Assembly: GCA_965218945.1 (NCBI GenBank)
Contig: OZ244718.1
Location: forward strand, 1,364,001-1,428,000
Direction: 5' to 3'
Length of the DNA stretch: 64,000 nucleotides
Source of the DNA: DAOUJW01 sp965218945
Lineage (GTDB): Bacteria; Chloroflexota; Dehalococcoidia; Lucifugimonadales; UBA2985
Made by a program: the position numbers and the translations under genes. The notes under the pieces are model-generated. The model searched no databases. It saw only the letters and a list, made by a program, of their open reading frames with translations, and was not told where the DNA came from. Position 1 is the first letter of the stretch; each line of letters opens with the position of its first letter. Below, piece by piece: positions 17,079-25,985 of the stretch.

Positions 17079-17984
17079 CTAGCGCAGGGATTTGGGAAGA
17101 AGGAAGCTAACGTTCTCCTCCATCACTTCCACGCTGCGGACGGCTGTGGGTTTCAGATACTCAACCACCCTGTTGACCAGCAGCTCGGGGGTAGAAGCGC
17201 CGGAGGTGATCCCCACGCGCTCTGCGCCCATTAGCCAGGAGTCCTGAATCTCATCAGGTCCATTTATCAGATAGGCCGGCGCCCCTTCTGCCTCGGCGAC
17301 TTCCCTCAGCCTGGCGCAGTTTGAGGAGTTCTGAGCTCCAATGACCAGCACGAGGTCTACGTCGCCTGAGATCGCCTTTACCGCCGCCTGCCGGTTGCTG
17401 GTAGCGTAGCAGATGTCATTGCGGGTCAGCATGTTCGGGAATCGCTCTTCCAGCGTCTTGACGATGTCTGCGGTGTCGTCAACACTGAGGGTGGTCTGGG
17501 TCAGAACAACAACCTTGTCCGGGTCCGGGACCTCGACGCTGCGGGCTCGCTCCACGTCATCCACAAGCAGTGACACGTCAGGCGCCTCTCCCATCGTGCC
17601 CATGACCTCGTCGTGACCCTTGTGGCCTATCAGAAGGATAGAGTAGCCCTCCCGGGCGTACTTCAAGGCTTCCAGGTGGACCTTGGTGACCAGTGGACAG
17701 GTGGCGTCAATCACCTTCAGCCCCCGTTCGCGGCTGTCCTGCCATACGGCCGGAGACACCCCGTGCGCGCTGAAAACCACCATCTGTCCCTCAGGGACTT
17801 CGTCAAGCTCTTCGACGAAGACAGCGCCCTTGTCCCGAAGCTCGGAGACAACGTACGGATTGTGCACTATCTCGCGTCGGACGTATATCGGCTTGCCGAA
17901 CCGCTCCAGGCAGAGGTCAACCACATCAACGGCCCGGATGACGCCGGCGCAGAATCCCCTGGGTGCAGACAGCAAGACTTCCAT
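17079..17984 (-). CDS. ispH: 4-hydroxy-3-methylbut-2-enyl diphosphate reductase (IspH/LytB)
   Basis: 301 residues, the standard IspH size. The three cluster cysteines are visible: Cys12 in APRGFCAGV, the second in DATCPLVTKVH and the third in NSSNCARLREVA. The catalytic Glu lies in GTMGEAP. IspH is the last enzyme of the MEP pathway and makes isopentenyl and dimethylallyl diphosphate using a [4Fe-4S] cluster. It is a single gene converging with the Nudix gene. Confidence 0.95.
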   Translation of the reverse strand: MEVLLSAPRGFCAGVIRAVDVVDLCLERFGKPIYVRREIVHNPYVVSELRDKGAVFVEELDEVPEGQMVVFSAHGVSPAVWQDSRERGLKVIDATCPLVTKVHLEALKYAREGYSILLIGHKGHDEVMGTMGEAPDVSLLVDDVERARSVEVPDPDKVVVLTQTTLSVDDTADIVKTLEERFPNMLTRNDICYATSNRQAAVKAISGDVDLVLVIGAQNSSNCARLREVAEAEGAPAYLINGPDEIQDSWLMGAERVGITSGASTPELLVNRVVEYLKPTAVRSVEVMEENVSFLLPKSLR

Positions 17985-18082
17985 GACTACCTCCGGTAGG
18001 CATTATAAGAGAAGAGTTTTCAAAAGCAAAGCGTAGCCGGTATTGACTCAGTTTGAAGAATTTGCAAGAGGGAGCCGGTCAC

Positions 18083-18487
18083 CTAGATAGCGGTATCGGC
18101 AAGCTCCCTGGCATCCGCGATATATTCTCCAGTCTCACGAATGCGCCTCTCTATCTCCCCTTGCGGTTCACACAAGCCTAAGTGGAAGCACTCTCCGTGC
18201 AGAAGCCCATGGCGGGTATAGTAACGCCTCACCAGAGACTCAAAACGAGTGGAAGCCGCGCGGAGTCTATTCAATCCCTGGCTTGTCACCGGAGTCTTCT
18301 CCGGCGATACGCCGGTCTGCGCCAGTATCACGGCGTTGGTGGCTTGCAGTGTGGAGCGCCACGCCTTCTCCGCAGCATCCCGAATATCTCCGCCAATCAT
18401 CTGTGACATGGCCGCGTCATGCATTGTGGTTGCATCGTCGAAAAGGGCTTGCACCTCAAGAGTCATCGTCATTTTGTTCTCATTCAA
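18083..18487 (-). CDS. PaREP1/HEPN-like helical protein
   Basis: 134 residues, almost entirely helical. The segment GGDIRDAAEKAWRSTLQATN followed by AVILAQTG resembles PaREP1 and HEPN-like proteins, where a bundle is built around an Asp/Glu-Lys-x-W core. Such proteins are often found as nucleotide-binding or toxin-antitoxin components, but no partner nuclease or nucleotidyltransferase gene is adjacent. The assignment is by pattern only. Confidence 0.6.
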   Translation of the reverse strand: MNENKMTMTLEVQALFDDATTMHDAAMSQMIGGDIRDAAEKAWRSTLQATNAVILAQTGVSPEKTPVTSQGLNRLRAASTRFESLVRRYYTRHGLLHGECFHLGLCEPQGEIERRIRETGEYIADARELADTAI

Positions 18488-18602
18488 TCTGGTATGCCGT
18501 CATTGTTGCACGGGGCCCACAGAGCGTCAAGAACGTTTTGAGTGGCCCTTATTGCCCACCATCGTACCTTTGAGCGCCCTGCTATGCTAAACTTGTGACG
18601 CT

Positions 18603-20474
18603 ATGACCACAAGGAGTTTGCAGGAGCAGTTGAAGGCCACCCCCACGAAGCCCGGCGTCTATTTGTTGAAGGGTGGGCACGGAGAGGTGCTCTACGTGGG
18701 CAAGGCCGCCAGCCTCCGCAATCGGCTCCAGTCATACTTTGGTTCACTCTCAAACCTGGAGCCGAAGATTCGTCATCTGGCAAGCCGGATCGCGGACTTC
18801 GAGTTCATTGTCACGGAGTCCGAGGCGGAGGCGCTGATTCTGGAGAACACCCTTATCAAGAAGCAGCGGCCCAAGTACAACGCCCGCCTCAAGGACGACA
18901 AGACGTACCCCTACCTCAAGATTGGCCTCAATGAGGATTTCCCCCAGGTGTACATAACAAGGCGCGTGATGAACGACGGCGCCCGCTACTTCGGCCCCTA
19001 CGCCAGCGCCGGTTCCGTGCGCAGGACTATGGACCTGCTGAAGAAGCTGTTTCCATACCGCTCTTGCACCAGGGTCATCACCGGCAACGACGCCCGGCCT
19101 TGCCTGGAGCACTTCATTAACAGGTGCGTGGCGCCCTGCATAGGGGCCGCCGACAAGGAGGAGTACCGCAGGGTTATCGACCAGGTGGTTATGTTCATGG
19201 AGGGTCGCACGGAGGCGGTGGTGCGAGACCTGCGGCGCAAGATGGACGCCGCCGCCGAGCTAATGGAGTTCGAGAGGGCGGCCGTCCTGAGAGACCAGCT
19301 TCGGGCCATTGAGCGGGTCACTGAGGGGCAGAAGGTGGTCTCCATGTCTGAGGACGACCAGGACGTTATCGCCATGGCCCGGGCCGGCGACGAAGCCTGG
19401 GTGGAGGTCTTCTTTGTCCGCATGGGCAAGCTCATCGGGCGTGAGCACTTCATTATGGATGGCGTACAGGACGAAACTCCCAACCGCATCCTGTCGGACT
19501 TCGTCAAGCAGTACTACGACTCCGTGCCACAGATCCCGCCGCGGCTGCTTCTCCAACACCCGCTTGAGGACGGCGGTCTGATACAAGAATGGTTGGAATC
19601 GAAGCGCGGCAAGAGGGTCGATCTGCGCGTGCCGGAGCGCGGAGAAAAGCGCAAGCTGGTGCAGATGGTGGCGGAGAATGCCGGCCAGGGCCTGGAGCAA
19701 CTCAAGGCCAAGTGGGTCTCCAACGCGGACGCCCTGAGGTCGGCTATGGAGGAGCTTCAGGAGCGACTCAACCTGCCCCGGCTGCCCCTCAGAATAGAGT
19801 GCTACGACATCTCCAACATCCAGGGCACTACGCCTGTGGGCAGCATGGTGGTCTTCGAAGACGGACGGCCCAAGTCGTCGCACTACCGCCGCTTCAGCAT
19901 CAAGACGGTGGAGGGAATCGACGACTACGCTATGATGCAGGAGATGCTGCGTCGCCGCTTCCGTCGCATGGGCCGCACGCGAGACGACGACAAGGCGGAT
20001 GCCGAGTCGACATCTGAGAGAGGCGGACAGCAGAAGCAGTCCTGGGGAGTAATCCCCGACCTGGTCCTCATCGATGGAGGCAAGGGGCACCTGAACGCCG
20101 TGGTGGAGGTGCTTCTGGAGCTGGGCGTTGACGACGTGCCTCTGGCCAGCCTGGCCAAGGAGAATGAGGAGATATTCGTCCGCGATACCCCCGAGTCCAT
20201 AATGCTGCCCCGCAACTCACCTGCCCTGTACCTGGTGCAGCGCCTCCGGGACGAGGCCCACCGATTTGCCGTTACATACCACCAGAGGAGCCGCACCAAG
20301 AAGGGGATGCAGTCCGCCCTGGACGCTGTGCCGGGCATTGGACCCAAGCGCAAGAGGACTCTGCTGCGGCGATTTGGATCTGCCAGGGGAGTCAAGGAGG
20401 CCTCTCTGGAAGAGTTGTCGGCCATTCCGGGGATGACCAGGACACTGGCGCAGAAAGTGAAGGAGCATCTGTAA
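18603..20474 (+). CDS. uvrC: Excinuclease ABC subunit C (UvrC)
   Basis: 623 residues, normal for UvrC. Domains in order: GIY-YIG nuclease (KPGVYLLKGGHGEVLYVGKA), a UVR motif (AAELMEFERAAVLRDQLRAI), an RNase H-like 5' incision domain (IECYDISNIQGTTPVGSMVV and LVLIDGGKGHLNAV) and a C-terminal tandem HhH (VPGIGPKRKRTLLRRFGS, IPGMTRTLAQKV). UvrC makes both cuts flanking a lesion in nucleotide excision repair with UvrA and UvrB, which are not in this window. The stop codon is immediately followed by the ATG of the next gene. Confidence 0.96.
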   Translation: MTTRSLQEQLKATPTKPGVYLLKGGHGEVLYVGKAASLRNRLQSYFGSLSNLEPKIRHLASRIADFEFIVTESEAEALILENTLIKKQRPKYNARLKDDKTYPYLKIGLNEDFPQVYITRRVMNDGARYFGPYASAGSVRRTMDLLKKLFPYRSCTRVITGNDARPCLEHFINRCVAPCIGAADKEEYRRVIDQVVMFMEGRTEAVVRDLRRKMDAAAELMEFERAAVLRDQLRAIERVTEGQKVVSMSEDDQDVIAMARAGDEAWVEVFFVRMGKLIGREHFIMDGVQDETPNRILSDFVKQYYDSVPQIPPRLLLQHPLEDGGLIQEWLESKRGKRVDLRVPERGEKRKLVQMVAENAGQGLEQLKAKWVSNADALRSAMEELQERLNLPRLPLRIECYDISNIQGTTPVGSMVVFEDGRPKSSHYRRFSIKTVEGIDDYAMMQEMLRRRFRRMGRTRDDDKADAESTSERGGQQKQSWGVIPDLVLIDGGKGHLNAVVEVLLELGVDDVPLASLAKENEEIFVRDTPESIMLPRNSPALYLVQRLRDEAHRFAVTYHQRSRTKKGMQSALDAVPGIGPKRKRTLLRRFGSARGVKEASLEELSAIPGMTRTLAQKVKEHL

Positions 20475-20813
20475 ATGGTCAAATACGCCTTCATGGGCTT
20501 CGGCATAACCTTTGTTTGTCTTATTACGATTATCATACCAATAGTACACTTCGTAACAGTGCCACTGGCCCCCCTGATCGGCGGCTGGTTTGCCGGGAAC
20601 GGCGCGAAGGCGAAGCCGGAGACGGCGATAGGCATAGGCGTCCTCATGGGAGTATTGATGCTAGTTCCGGCTATCCTCGCGGTGGTAGTTGCTGCGACCG
20701 TTGTGGACGCGGAAGACTGGGTGCTGAGGGTCTTGGGCATTGGGATCCCGCTGCTGACTGTATTCCTTGGCTCGATTGGCGCTATGATAGGCGGCGCCAT
20801 GTCCCGCTCCTGA
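20475..20813 (+). CDS. Hypothetical membrane protein
   Basis: 112 residues with three hydrophobic helices. The first (FMGFGITFVCLITIIIPIVH) is followed by a Gly-rich turn and two further segments (VLMGVLMLVPAILAVVVAAT and GIGIPLLTVFLGSIGAMIGG). The ATG directly abuts the uvrC stop, so it is translationally coupled to uvrC. No family recognised. Confidence 0.65.
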   Translation: MVKYAFMGFGITFVCLITIIIPIVHFVTVPLAPLIGGWFAGNGAKAKPETAIGIGVLMGVLMLVPAILAVVVAATVVDAEDWVLRVLGIGIPLLTVFLGSIGAMIGGAMSRS

Positions 20814-20817
20814 CGCC

Positions 20818-21321
20818 GTGGGCGAGCGGATCGCCTGCTATGGCTGCGGCGCTCTGGTTGATGACACGCTGGGGACGCCGCACAAATACCTTGGGGCCGC
20901 TTGGGGCTGCTGGGAGGTGTTTGGGCAGGTCCTCGCCAAGGAATACTCGGCCGGCGCTCTTGATACAACCCACAGGCTGACGGTTGACGCGTATTCTTTG
21001 CAGCATCCCGGAACGCCGGGCAGGCAGACAATTCAATCCCTGAACGTGCATCTTGTCAGCCTGCACTTGATCCTGGAACGGGGCGCGACTGCCTCTGAAG
21101 CGTTGCTCGGCATCAGACGGACCCTCAAGGCCTCATCGCAGTTTGTGTGGTTTGAACCACCCGTCCCAAACGGAACAACGACTGTCCTTGACGTGGCTCC
21201 TGCCCGCGATATGGATGATCACAAGAGGCGGGTGGATCTGTGGGCGAGGGACGTCTGGCAAGCCTGGTCAGGGCATCACGACCACGTCAGGGAGTTTGCC
21301 AGGCGGAACGTGGGGCTGTAA
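20818..21321 (+). CDS. DUF5946 family protein
   Basis: 167 residues from a GTG at 20818, four bases after the upstream stop. The N-terminal CYGCGALVDDTLGTPHKYLG carries a CxxC that may bind metal. HRLTVDAYSLQHPG and QSLNVHLVSLHLILERGA are the DUF5946 hallmarks. Function of the family is unknown. It is the last gene of the uvrC cluster. Confidence 0.75.
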   Translation: MGERIACYGCGALVDDTLGTPHKYLGAAWGCWEVFGQVLAKEYSAGALDTTHRLTVDAYSLQHPGTPGRQTIQSLNVHLVSLHLILERGATASEALLGIRRTLKASSQFVWFEPPVPNGTTTVLDVAPARDMDDHKRRVDLWARDVWQAWSGHHDHVREFARRNVGL

Positions 21322-21350
21322 TTGGGTCCGGCTTCAAGCCGAGCACCAAC

Positions 21351-21722
21351 CTAGCTCACGTCCGTTCCAGTGCCCGCGGCCCTTTGCATCTCCGCCTCTT
21401 CCAGCAGGCGTTGCAGCAGCACACGGGCCTCCCTCTTTCGTAGATCCAGGCTTGAGATACCGACGGCCCGCCACAGCGCGCCGGTCGAGACCCTTGCCCT
21501 TACGGACTCCCCTACTGGAGGCAGCTCCACACCCAAAGCCTGGGCTACAAAGGCGGCTGTCCAAGTCCCCACCTTGGAGGCGTGGCACTTGGTGACGGCC
21601 TTTCCGTTGTGCAAGACCGCCAACCCGCTCTTGCCCCTTTGTACGGTCAACACAATGTGGGCCGATGGCGTCTCCAGAAGCTGATCTGCGTACTCCTGGG
21701 CCTTCTTCCGGCTTATGCCCAT
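21351..21722 (-). CDS. Hypothetical protein
   Basis: 123 residues, basic and soluble, with a helical N-terminus (ISRKKAQEYADQLLETPSAH) and a charged helical C-terminus (DLRKREARVLLQRLLEEAE). No domain recognised. It converges on the DUF5946 gene with a 29-bp gap. Support is frame length and protein-like composition. Confidence 0.55.
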   Translation of the reverse strand: MGISRKKAQEYADQLLETPSAHIVLTVQRGKSGLAVLHNGKAVTKCHASKVGTWTAAFVAQALGVELPPVGESVRARVSTGALWRAVGISSLDLRKREARVLLQRLLEEAEMQRAAGTGTDVS

Positions 21723-21853
21723 AGCATACGACCTCCGAGTTTGAGTTGAAGAGGCATCTTAGCCCTATGCCGAACTCCCATCATTTTGCTATGGGAGAGA
21801 GATAACAGCAAGGGGTTGTCTGAAATCCCGAGACGGCATCAAAGAGTGGACGC

Positions 21854-22306
21854 TTACAATCTCAGCCGCATGACGTGCCGACGCGTTCCTGCCCTGCCCA
21901 CCTCCTCGAACCCCAAACCGGCGAAGGTCGGGATCACGCCCATGAACTTGTAGCTTGGCGATTCCGGGTCCACCGGGTACGCCTCTACTACCGACGCTCC
22001 CCTGCTGCGGGCCTGCTCCACCGCCCCGGACACCAGCAGCTTCGCTATCCCCTGCCCTCGCAAGTGCCTTGGCACGAACATGCAGACCAGCGACCAGACC
22101 GCGTCCGGGGACTCCGCCGGGTCTTCCAAGCCACCGAGTTTGCGATAGGTGGGGCGAGGCGCGATGGAACACCACGCCACGGGCTCGTCGTCTGAGTAAC
22201 CCACTATTCCCACCGGCTCCCCTCCGCGCGCCAGGCGTTCCATAGACGCCTTCTTTTCCCAACGGCCCTGTCGTCTCGCTTCGCTGGGCATTGGGCGCCA
22301 CAGCAT
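21854..22306 (-). CDS. GNAT family N-acetyltransferase (true 5' end probably upstream)
   Basis: 150 residues from the only canonical ATG. The acetyl-CoA loop VPRHLRGQGIAKLLVSGAVE and the following EAYPVDPES, with GFEEVGR near the end, identify GNAT. Reading the same frame upstream of 22306 gives convincing protein: RWPDLERLFEAPGGPKYCWC. This matches the CWCM(L/W)WR pattern that lies 30-40 residues inside relatives. The frame is open back to about 22429, where the sat stop codon lies, and holds no ATG, GTG or TTG before the ATG; a CTG at 22393 is the best candidate. The real protein is therefore about 180 residues with a non-canonical start, or the start codon has been lost. Confidence 0.78.
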   Translation of the reverse strand: MLWRPMPSEARRQGRWEKKASMERLARGGEPVGIVGYSDDEPVAWCSIAPRPTYRKLGGLEDPAESPDAVWSLVCMFVPRHLRGQGIAKLLVSGAVEQARSRGASVVEAYPVDPESPSYKFMGVIPTFAGLGFEEVGRAGTRRHVMRLRL

Positions 22307-22432
22307 ACACCAGCAATATTTTGGCCCGCCCGGCGCCTCAAAAAGACGCTCCAGGTCAGGCCAACGGTCGGGGATTACCTCGTGGAAGACCAGTCGTTGG
22401 GTCGTGGAGGCGTGTGGGGGTATTCGGCTGGC

Positions 22433-23590
22433 CTATTGTGGCGACATGGATTCGATGAGAATCTTCGCCACTTCCGGTCGTGTGAACTCCTCAGGCGGCA
22501 TCTGGCCCTGGCTCAGCATCTCCCTGAATTGGGCGCCTGTCAGGCTGACCCTCTCGTCTGGGCCGTGTGGGCATGTCCTCTCGGTGGCCATGCTGTGGCA
22601 GCGGCGGCAGAAGAAGGAGTTTTCGAAGAACATCGGCCGTATGGCCAGGGCATCAGGATCGAACTCGCTGAAGATGCGCTGGGCGTCGTAGGTGCCGTAG
22701 TAGTTCCCCACCCCGGCGTGGTCCCTGCCCACGATGAAGTGGGTGCAGCCGTAGTTCTTCCGAACCAGGGCGTGGAAGATGGCCTCCCTGGGACCGGCGT
22801 AGCGCATGAATGCAGGCAGCGCCGAGAGAAGCACCCTGTTCTTGGGGTAGTACCCCTCCAGTAGCGCCTCGTAGCAGCGCATTCTGATCGACGCGGGGAT
22901 TTCGCCCTCCCGGGTCTCACCCACCAGGGGATGCAAGAGAAGACCGCCGACAACCTCCAAGGCGCATTTATGGATGTACTCGTGGGCCCGGTGCACGGGG
23001 TTGCGGGTCTGGAAACCCACCACGCTGTTCCACCCCTGGTTTGCAATGTACTCCCTGGTCTGGGAGGGAGTGCGATGGTGGGACGCAATATCCTCGTCCA
23101 TGCTGGGCGCGCCCTGGAGCATTGTTATCTTCCCTGCCAGGAGCACGTCTCCGTCATGATAGAGGTTGGCAACTCCGGGGTGTCTGTCTTCCGTCGTCCG
23201 GTATACCTTCTGGGCCTCCTCCTCACGATCGCGCCTGTATTTGCCCTGCAACAGCAGGACACCAACGGTCTCACCCGCCGCATCGGCGAGCGCGACCCTG
23301 GCCCCCTCTTTCAGGTCTGAGCCCAGGAGAGTATCCACAGCCAGAGTTACGGGTATTGTCCAGGGTAGCCCGTTGGAGAGGCGCATGTCGTTCACAACGG
23401 ATATATACTCCTCGTGTCCCATGAAGCCCTCCAGGGGGCTGAACGCCCCCTGGGCTATCATATGTGCGTCCGAAAGCTGTCTGTGGTTGAGGGGGACCAC
23501 CGGAAGGCCCTTGGCCTCTTCCTGTAGCGACTTGGCTCGCTCCCCCTCAACGTAGCCGTTTATGAGAGTGCCTCCGTGAGGAGGTATCAT
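22433..23590 (-). CDS. sat: Sulfate adenylyltransferase (ATP sulfurylase)
   Basis: 385 residues. Active-site motifs QTRNPVHRAHEYIHK and GRDHAGVGNYYGTYDAQ are those of the homomeric Sat/MET3 type. A C-terminal zinc-like cluster (FCRRCHSMATERTCPHGP) occurs in this family. It makes adenylylsulfate (APS) from sulfate and ATP. Its start overlaps the end of cysH by 4 bp, so the two are translationally coupled, and a TauE-like permease lies upstream. Together they give sulfate activation and reduction to sulfite. No APS kinase is nearby, which favours direct APS reduction. Confidence 0.94.
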   Translation of the reverse strand: MIPPHGGTLINGYVEGERAKSLQEEAKGLPVVPLNHRQLSDAHMIAQGAFSPLEGFMGHEEYISVVNDMRLSNGLPWTIPVTLAVDTLLGSDLKEGARVALADAAGETVGVLLLQGKYRRDREEEAQKVYRTTEDRHPGVANLYHDGDVLLAGKITMLQGAPSMDEDIASHHRTPSQTREYIANQGWNSVVGFQTRNPVHRAHEYIHKCALEVVGGLLLHPLVGETREGEIPASIRMRCYEALLEGYYPKNRVLLSALPAFMRYAGPREAIFHALVRKNYGCTHFIVGRDHAGVGNYYGTYDAQRIFSEFDPDALAIRPMFFENSFFCRRCHSMATERTCPHGPDERVSLTGAQFREMLSQGQMPPEEFTRPEVAKILIESMSPQ

Positions 23591-24369
23591 CTGCTCTTCT
23601 CCGCGGCGGCGGCCTTGATGCTGTCCAGAGAATCAATCAAGTGCAGGCCGCACTCCCTGGAGTTGGGGTCGAGCTCCCACCACCACCTACCGGCCCTGGG
23701 GTCCTCGTCCGGGCTGACAGCGCGGGTGCAGGGGGCACATCCAATGCTGGGGAATCCGTTGTCGTGAAGCTCGTTGTAGGGCACGTTGTACTCGCGGATG
23801 TAGTCCCACACCTGCTCCCATGTCCAGTTGGCCAGGGGGTTGATCTTCACGCGGTTGCCGTGAGCTTCGTCCAGCTCCACCTTGCCTATGTCTGTACGGG
23901 TCACAGCCTGGTCGCGGCGCAGGCCGCTTATCCATCCGTCCAGGCTGTTGAGCGCCCGCTCCAGTGGCTCCACCTTGCGAATGCCGCAGCACAACTTGCG
24001 AAGCTCCTCCGACTTGTAGAACAGGTTGAAGCCGTGCTCCGCCACCATATCGGATACCTGCTTCAGGTCCGGGTAGTACGGCTCAAACACGAGGCTGCCG
24101 TATCGCATCGTAATCTGGTCAATAAGGGTGTAGGTCTCGGTGGGAAGGCGCAGGGTCTCCAGAGTGAAGACGCGGGCTTCCGGGTTTATGCGGTACAACA
24201 TATCGATGAGCACCACATCCTCAGCGCCGAAGCTGGAGGACAACCCCAGTCTCGGGTGAAACTCCCTTAGCGCCCACTCAAGGATTTCCTGGGGCGACTT
24301 GCTCTCCAGTTCCCGGTTGGCGACCTCTATCTCTTCAGCAGTCAGGGTCTTTTCCGTTGGATCCAGCAA
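23587..24369 (-). CDS. cysH: Adenylylsulfate/phosphoadenylylsulfate reductase (CysH)
   Basis: 260 residues with the PAPS-reductase fold. The N-terminal SSSFGAEDVVLIDML is the nucleotide loop. CCGIRKVEPL and CAPCTRAV form the CC...CxxC [4Fe-4S] signature of APS-reducing assimilatory enzymes. The C-terminal ECGLHL carries the catalytic Cys. It reduces APS to sulfite with thioredoxin electrons. It overlaps sat by 4 bp, and the TauE-like gene precedes it by 32 bp, forming one operon. The cluster cysteines argue for APS rather than PAPS as substrate. Confidence 0.93.
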   Translation of the reverse strand: MLDPTEKTLTAEEIEVANRELESKSPQEILEWALREFHPRLGLSSSFGAEDVVLIDMLYRINPEARVFTLETLRLPTETYTLIDQITMRYGSLVFEPYYPDLKQVSDMVAEHGFNLFYKSEELRKLCCGIRKVEPLERALNSLDGWISGLRRDQAVTRTDIGKVELDEAHGNRVKINPLANWTWEQVWDYIREYNVPYNELHDNGFPSIGCAPCTRAVSPDEDPRAGRWWWELDPNSRECGLHLIDSLDSIKAAAAEKSR

Positions 24370-24401
24370 TTCATCCCTCCGAAGCTTCTAGCTTTCCAAT
24401 A

Positions 24402-25184
24402 CTATAGCAGATTGAGTCCTACGCCCATCAGCACGATTGCCACCCCTCCTCGGAGCGCCTTCTCCGGAACGTGTGCAGTCAACCGGCTGCCCACCAGCAC
24501 ACCCGGTATGGAGCCTGCCAGGATGTTCGCCGCCAGGATCAGGTCGACGTTGCCGACGGCCATGTGCAGCACGCCTGCTCCGGCGGTGATGATGGCCGAG
24601 TGAGCGACGTCTGTGCCCACAATGGTTCGCATTGCCATTGGAAACAGCATTGTGAGCATGACGATGAACAGGGTGCCGCTGCCTACCGAGGTTAGCCCCA
24701 CCAGCAGACCCACGATGGCCCCCAGCCCGGCAATCGCCACCGCCCTTCTGCCCTTGAACTGCTGCCCCTCCCAGGAGAGTTGGCGGTGCGCGAACTTCTT
24801 TATGAGGATCAGTCGAAACAGAAGGGCCAACCCCACGATGGTCAGCACGCCTCCCAGCAGTCGAGTCAGCAGGACATCCGTGGAGACGTTGAAGTGGTCC
24901 CTGAGCACCACAAGCAGCACGACTCCGGCAAGGGCGCCGGGGAGGCTGCCCAGCGCCAGCCATATCACCAGCTTGTAGTCGACGGAACCCTGTTTATGGT
25001 GCTGCCACGCCCCGAAGGACTTGGTGAACATCATCTGAAAGAGGTCGGTGCCCACTGCCACCGTGGGACGGATTCCAACAAGGATGAGGAACGGCGTCAT
25101 AAGCGCCCCGCCTCCCATGCCGGTGAGGCCAACGAGAACCCCTGTGAATAGCCCTGCGAATACTATTACTGGTTGTATTTCCAT
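24402..25184 (-). CDS. TauE/SafE family sulfite/anion permease
   Basis: 260 residues with about eight membrane helices and the family repeats GLFTGVLVGLTGMGGGALMT at the N-terminus and GLGAIVGLLVGLTSVGSGTL in the middle. TauE/SafE proteins export sulfite or organosulfur anions or import related compounds. Being first in the cysH-sat operon, it most likely moves sulfate, sulfite or an organosulfonate. The substrate is inferred from context only. Transcription starts downstream of a terminator hairpin at 25234-25267. Confidence 0.88.
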   Translation of the reverse strand: MEIQPVIVFAGLFTGVLVGLTGMGGGALMTPFLILVGIRPTVAVGTDLFQMMFTKSFGAWQHHKQGSVDYKLVIWLALGSLPGALAGVVLLVVLRDHFNVSTDVLLTRLLGGVLTIVGLALLFRLILIKKFAHRQLSWEGQQFKGRRAVAIAGLGAIVGLLVGLTSVGSGTLFIVMLTMLFPMAMRTIVGTDVAHSAIITAGAGVLHMAVGNVDLILAANILAGSIPGVLVGSRLTAHVPEKALRGGVAIVLMGVGLNLL

Positions 25185-25233
25185 CTGTCTGTAAGTCTTG
25201 TTCTGTCTGGTGCGTGAAACAAGGCAAAATTAA

Positions 25234-25267
25234 AGCGCCCCTTTCAACTATTGCTGAAAGGGGCGCT
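25234..25267 (-). terminator. Intrinsic terminator between HAD-like gene and sulfur operon
   Basis: Perfect 13-bp arms AGCGCCCCTTTCA and TGAAAGGGGCGCT with an 8-base loop. On the minus strand the stem is followed by TTTAATTTT, as expected for rho-independent termination of the HAD-like gene transcript. Confidence 0.65.
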
Positions 25268-25394
25268 CAATGGCGTACGTAGACTGCCTTCAGCCCCCTA
25301 TGGCTCTCCCGTACAACAGCAGCTTTTTGCGAAGAAAGTCACAAGCATTTCAGTAGGAAGCTAGCACAGAACTATGGGCTTGTCAGTACCCTGT

Positions 25395-25748
25395 TTACTC
25401 AGGCCTGCCGTTCCAGGGCTCGCTGGCCGTAACGTCGTCCATCCACATGAACTCAAACCCCGCCTCCAGGGCAAACTGGCGGTCCAGATCTCTGTCGCCC
25501 ATGTGGAGGTAGTAGTCGGCCTCAAATCTTTCCTTGATGCCGATAAGCAGATGCTTCTGGGACACGAAATCTACGACGATGTTGTGCCTGTCCCACATAT
25601 CCTGCTGTGCCCTTAGAGAGCGGTCGGATGCGCTGCCGATGATGCACCCTATCTCCTGGGCGTGTCTCACCATATCCATGGTCACTGGACCCGGCGGGTC
25701 GCCGGTCTCCAACGTGCCGTCAACATCAAAACTAAGCAATATCTTCAA
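25395..25748 (-). CDS. HAD-superfamily hydrolase-like protein
   Basis: 117 residues, short for a HAD enzyme. Motif I is FDVDGTLETG (nucleophile and acid-base Asp), motif II IGSASDRSL and motif IV-like MGDRDLDRQFA. It lacks a cap domain, like small HAD phosphatases. Substrate unknown. An intrinsic terminator lies about 130 bp downstream. Confidence 0.72.
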   Translation of the reverse strand: MKILLSFDVDGTLETGDPPGPVTMDMVRHAQEIGCIIGSASDRSLRAQQDMWDRHNIVVDFVSQKHLLIGIKERFEADYYLHMGDRDLDRQFALEAGFEFMWMDDVTASEPWNGRPE

Positions 25749-25985
25749 AAAAGGTCATCTCCTTTCGCCTTGGTGAATTAATACGCCGATTCTCACTGCA
25801 AAGCTCGGCGCACCTAGACGGCTCGTCAACCCATCCCCTGGTAGCCCTGAGCTTGCGGGTGTCCATGGCAGGAACGCTCTGCTCCGAGCGATTGTGCCAC
25901 TCTGAACAAGCCAAGGGCTATCTTAAGACAGGGCGTTTTCTTTGTCAAGGCGCAGAGCCTGTAACCACCAATTCGTCCGCGCCAC

